A stretch of DNA of 64,000 nt, taken from the NCBI RefSeq assembly GCF_022095695.1, contig NZ_JAIFZM010000003.1, positions 62,001 through 126,000 of the forward strand, read 5' to 3'. Source of the stretch: Oceanobacillus jordanicus. Lineage in GTDB: Bacteria; Bacillota; Bacilli; Bacillales; Amphibacillaceae. Both the position numbers and the translations under genes were made by a program. Shown piece by piece: positions 62,137 to 64,000 of the stretch. The stretch's first letter is position 1, and each line of letters begins with the position of its first letter. The notes below the pieces were generated by a model. The model saw nothing but the letters and a program-made list of their open reading frames with translations. It was not told the origin of the DNA and searched no databases.

Positions 62137-62694
62137 GTGAATGGCTCAGATTGGACTACGTATCTTAATAATCTTAGTGGTTATGTACAAGAGCAGGATA
62201 AAAAAATTCAGGAGCTCACCCAAAAGCTAGAGCAGTTGCAATCAAACCTGAACGAACAAAAGACAAATCGAATTGAAAAAATTGAATATAAATTTGATCA
62301 GTTAAAAATAGAAAACTTAAATGGGACGCTCCATATTGGCATGTCTCCACAGGATATGGAAGATTTCAGCATGCCTGATCAGTCGTTACCACAAGTCACA
62401 CAACCTTTCAAACAACAGTTAGTTTCTGAACTGTCCAACTTTGTTGAACAGGAAGGGCCTGCACTCATTCGCAATCTTTCCGAAGAATATGATAGAAAAA
62501 TAGATAAGCCCTATCAAGGTATTTTGCTAGAGGATATCATAAAGCAGCTCCCGAGTCGAATTGCCTTTTATGAAAAGAAGGCTGCAGATGAAAAGATCGG
62601 AGCCAACGATTCCGCTTTGCGGGAATATATAAGTAGCCACATCAAAGAAGAAATTCACCACTCTCTAACTGTATACATGCAATCATCAGATTAA
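62137..62694 (+). CDS. gerPC: spore germination protein GerPC
   Basis: 185 aa. An N-terminal coiled coil (YLNNLSGYVQEQDKKIQELT, KLEQLQSNLNEQ) precedes the conserved IEKIEYKFDQLKIENLNGTL and NGTLHIGMSP block that defines GerPC. The C-terminal half is helical (RIAFYEKKAADEKIGANDSA). The GTG start has AAGGAGGG 8 nt upstream. GerPC is the largest GerP component and acts in coat permeability. Confidence 0.9.
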   Translation: MNGSDWTTYLNNLSGYVQEQDKKIQELTQKLEQLQSNLNEQKTNRIEKIEYKFDQLKIENLNGTLHIGMSPQDMEDFSMPDQSLPQVTQPFKQQLVSELSNFVEQEGPALIRNLSEEYDRKIDKPYQGILLEDIIKQLPSRIAFYEKKAADEKIGANDSALREYISSHIKEEIHHSLTVYMQSSD

Positions 62695-62707
62695 AGGAGG
62701 AAAAGAC

Positions 62708-62884
62708 ATGATATTTGAAGTGCATAATTGGGGGCTAAATGTCGGGAACATAGAATTAGAAAATGTTTCGGCTTCATCTGTTTTTTTGATTGGTGACAGT
62801 GAAGCAATGACAATGAATTCTTTCTTCGACACTCCTCCTGAGTCCTACACAGTTGGGAACATTGTACCGTTATCCGGGGTATAA
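62708..62884 (+). CDS. gerPD: spore germination protein GerPD
   Basis: 58 aa, found by reading the frame from ATG 62708 (AAAGGAGG upstream) to TAA 62884. NWGLNVGNIELENVSASSVF, then LIGDSEAMTMNSFFDTPPES match GerPD. It lies 13 nt after gerPC. Structured element B begins 2 nt after the stop codon. Confidence 0.85.
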   Translation: MIFEVHNWGLNVGNIELENVSASSVFLIGDSEAMTMNSFFDTPPESYTVGNIVPLSGV

Positions 62885-62885
62885 A

Positions 62886-63043
62886 GTGAAACTTCATTTG
62901 GGGTGGTTTCCCTACTAACTGCACCAAATGGTAGCTAAACGAATCGGACCTTTCTTGGCAGTTGATCCCCCATTTTGGATTCTTGATTTCCCTTTCATTC
63001 TCGAAGTGGAGGTCTTACTGCCAGTTTAGGCGGGATAAAGGAG
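62886..63043 (+). ncRNA. structured element B inside the gerP operon (copy of element A)
   Basis: It fills the gap between gerPD and gerPE, a junction where other gerP genes here are only 13-90 nt apart. It starts GTGAAACTTCA and contains AACGAATCGG and GGTCTTAC like element A. Helices: ATTTGG/CCAAAT (62896-62901 with 62924-62929) and TGGCAGT/ACTGCCA (62956-62962 with 63017-63023), with an imperfect inner helix CCCCCA/TGGAGG. Compared with element A, two base pairs in the first helix and three in the second changed on both sides. The 3' end (GGGATAAAGGAG) supplies the ribosome binding site of gerPE. Confidence 0.6.
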
Positions 63044-63051
63044 AAAAAATC

Positions 63052-63420
63052 ATGAACAGGAGGATCGCTTCTGTCAATCAAATACAGGTGAATACCGTAA
63101 ACTTCAGTGGAATTCTTTCGATTGGAGACACTGAAAACTCAAAGCAAATATCTAGAGGGATTGCTTTACAAAAGGAAGGTTCCTATTTTACTAAAAAGGA
63201 TGAGCTATTCTTCGAAGATTTCCCTCTTTTTAAAATGGAACCTAAAATTGTATCAAATAATAACAACGTGCAAATGAGAACATACCAACATGACGAGAAT
63301 ATACATGTTCAACGTGTCAAAGTCGTTGGGGTAACTACTTCTTCTATTATGCAAATTGGCAGTTTACGCCACTTAGAAGCAGTTGCCTGGTTAAAGCACT
63401 TTCGTAAACTTATGGATTAG
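63052..63420 (+). CDS. gerPE: spore germination protein GerPE
   Basis: 122 aa. RIASVNQIQVNTVNFSGILS, IGDTENSKQISRGIALQKE, then VQRVKVVGVTTSSIMQIGSL, a block shared with GerPB. ATG 63052 has AAAGGAG upstream, located at the end of structured element B. The middle (LFKMEPKIVSNNNNVQM) is variable. Position and motifs fit GerPE. Confidence 0.87.
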   Translation: MNRRIASVNQIQVNTVNFSGILSIGDTENSKQISRGIALQKEGSYFTKKDELFFEDFPLFKMEPKIVSNNNNVQMRTYQHDENIHVQRVKVVGVTTSSIMQIGSLRHLEAVAWLKHFRKLMD

Positions 63421-63510
63421 TTATTTTACAAAATTTCATTTAAACAGGTTGCATTTTTAACATGGTTGCATAGACTGTCTTAAGCAATTTTTTAAATAGT
63501 AGGTGTTGAT

Positions 63511-63729
63511 ATGCCATCAATTGTCGGACCACTAAAAATCAACAGTATCAGCGGCGGAGTTGTGAATTTTGGTGATGCATTTTACCTCTCTCCGAAAAGC
63601 ACGTCAAAGACAAACTCCGGTTCTGGGTCACTAAATACAGGTGACTTTATTTGTACGAATAACGGTGTAAGTTCTACTAATCCATTTGACCCTGATGTTA
63701 ACGACCAAAACGTCACTGCAAATGCATAA
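63511..63729 (+). CDS. gerPF: spore germination protein GerPF
   Basis: 72 aa, GerPA/GerPF family: MPSIVGPLKINSISGGVVNF, GDAFYLSPKSTSKT, GSGSLNTGDFIC, ending FDPDVNDQNVTANA. Last gene of the operon, 90 nt after gerPE with AGTAGGTG upstream. Followed by a terminator. Confidence 0.88.
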   Translation: MPSIVGPLKINSISGGVVNFGDAFYLSPKSTSKTNSGSGSLNTGDFICTNNGVSSTNPFDPDVNDQNVTANA

Positions 63730-63730
63730 A

Positions 63731-63761
63731 AACAGGAGAACCTCTTTGAGATTCTCCTGTT
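63731..63761. terminator. bidirectional terminator between gerP and addA
   Basis: AACAGGAGAA (63731-63740) pairs with TTCTCCTGTT (63752-63761). The minus strand continues with TTTTATGC, so it also serves addA. Confidence 0.75.
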
Positions 63762-63801
63762 CCTTCCTCATATTATGCTCTAGCCACTAAAAACTAGGCG
63801 T

Positions 63802-64000
63802 TTAGCTTTTTTCTTCTATAGGTACTTTTATCAATTGCTGTTTGGAAAAGAAATAGAGGTATGTTTCCTTTACAGGTTTTTTCCAAATCTTCTCTATGGC
63901 ATGTCGATAAAGTTTTAATTGGGTGCTATACCGATTAATCAACTTTTGTTTCATCTTATCAGTCATCTCACCATGAATGGCATCTGATTTATAATCCAAA
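63802..64000 (-). CDS. addA: ATP-dependent helicase/nuclease AddA, C-terminal end (partial)
   Basis: Only the last 66 codons are in the window; the 5' part lies beyond the right edge. The visible sequence starts in the RecB-like nuclease domain: DYKSDAIHG (catalytic Asp and Lys of the D-Y-K motif), then RYSTQLKLYRHAIEKIWKKP and ETYLYFFSKQQLIKVPIEE. AddA with AddB processes DNA double-strand ends for recombination. In B. subtilis addBA also lies close to gerP, which supports the assignment. Confidence 0.85.
   Translation of the reverse strand, partial: LDYKSDAIHGEMTDKMKQKLINRYSTQLKLYRHAIEKIWKKPVKETYLYFFSKQQLIKVPIEEKS

Overview
The window looks like a chromosomal segment of a low-GC, spore-forming member of the Bacillaceae, probably close to Oceanobacillus, Virgibacillus or Ornithinibacillus. 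The evidence is strong Bacillus-type ribosome binding sites (AAGGAGG), frequent TTG and GTG starts, coat and germination genes (cotY/Z, cotO, CotF-like, gerPA-F) and Bacillus-type controls (Trp T-box, FapR box, GlnR/TnrA box, sigma-K promoters). The genus is an inference; no rRNA gene is present.

Read from right to left, most of the window follows the B. subtilis order addA - gerP - yisL - yitS/T/U/V/W - yjzD - med - fabHA/fabF - yjbA - trpS - yjbC - spx - mecA - coiA - pepF - yjbH/I/K/M - nadK - yjbO - prpE - cotO - cotY/Z - yjcF/G/H. Several blocks interrupt this core: a glnK-amtB pair (25.0-26.8 kb), a secreted DUF4015 protein (27.7-29.0 kb), a seven-gene persulfide/sulfur operon with its CstR repressor (29.2-33.3 kb), a large catalase (33.7-35.7 kb) and a coat-like cupin (36 kb). 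In B. subtilis the opp operon lies between trpS and yjbC.

Layout. 0-3.2 kb: truncated ArsR regulator, small proteins, a GNAT gene remnant, a protein with a DnaA domain-I-like module, tRNA-Val and two CotF-like genes. 3.3-6.9 kb: a heterodimeric ABC exporter with one degenerate ATP site. 7-9.6 kb: yjcH-G-F and a DUF421 membrane protein. 9.8-12 kb: small proteins and coat genes. 12-24.7 kb: MgtE, PrpE, RNA modification, NAD kinase, (p)ppGpp synthetase, globin, SpxH, PepF, CoiA, MecA and Spx. This includes a proteostasis/stress module: Spx, its ClpXP adaptor SpxH, and the ClpC adaptor MecA. 37-43 kb: T-box trpS, yjbA and the FapR-controlled fabH-fabF pair. 44-51.5 kb: UppP and the yit genes. 51.7-61.5 kb: SDR stress protein, a GH13-like protein that has lost its catalytic residues, MarR/MFS, methionine aminopeptidase, YisL, ornithine aminotransferase and a DUF418 protein. 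61.6-63.7 kb: complete gerP operon; then the 3' end of addA.

The most interesting non-coding signal is a pair of about 140-160 nt elements, one upstream of prpE (13720-13860) and one inside the gerP operon between gerPD and gerPE (62886-63043). They share primary sequence blocks and two helices supported by compensatory base changes, which points to a conserved structured RNA or an RNA-encoding mobile element. Other candidates for follow-up are the GH13 pseudoenzyme, the DnaA-domain-I protein and three CstR-like operators around the persulfide operon. Several families of dispersed intergenic repeats are also present (39.5, 44.6, 57.9 and 60.0 kb).
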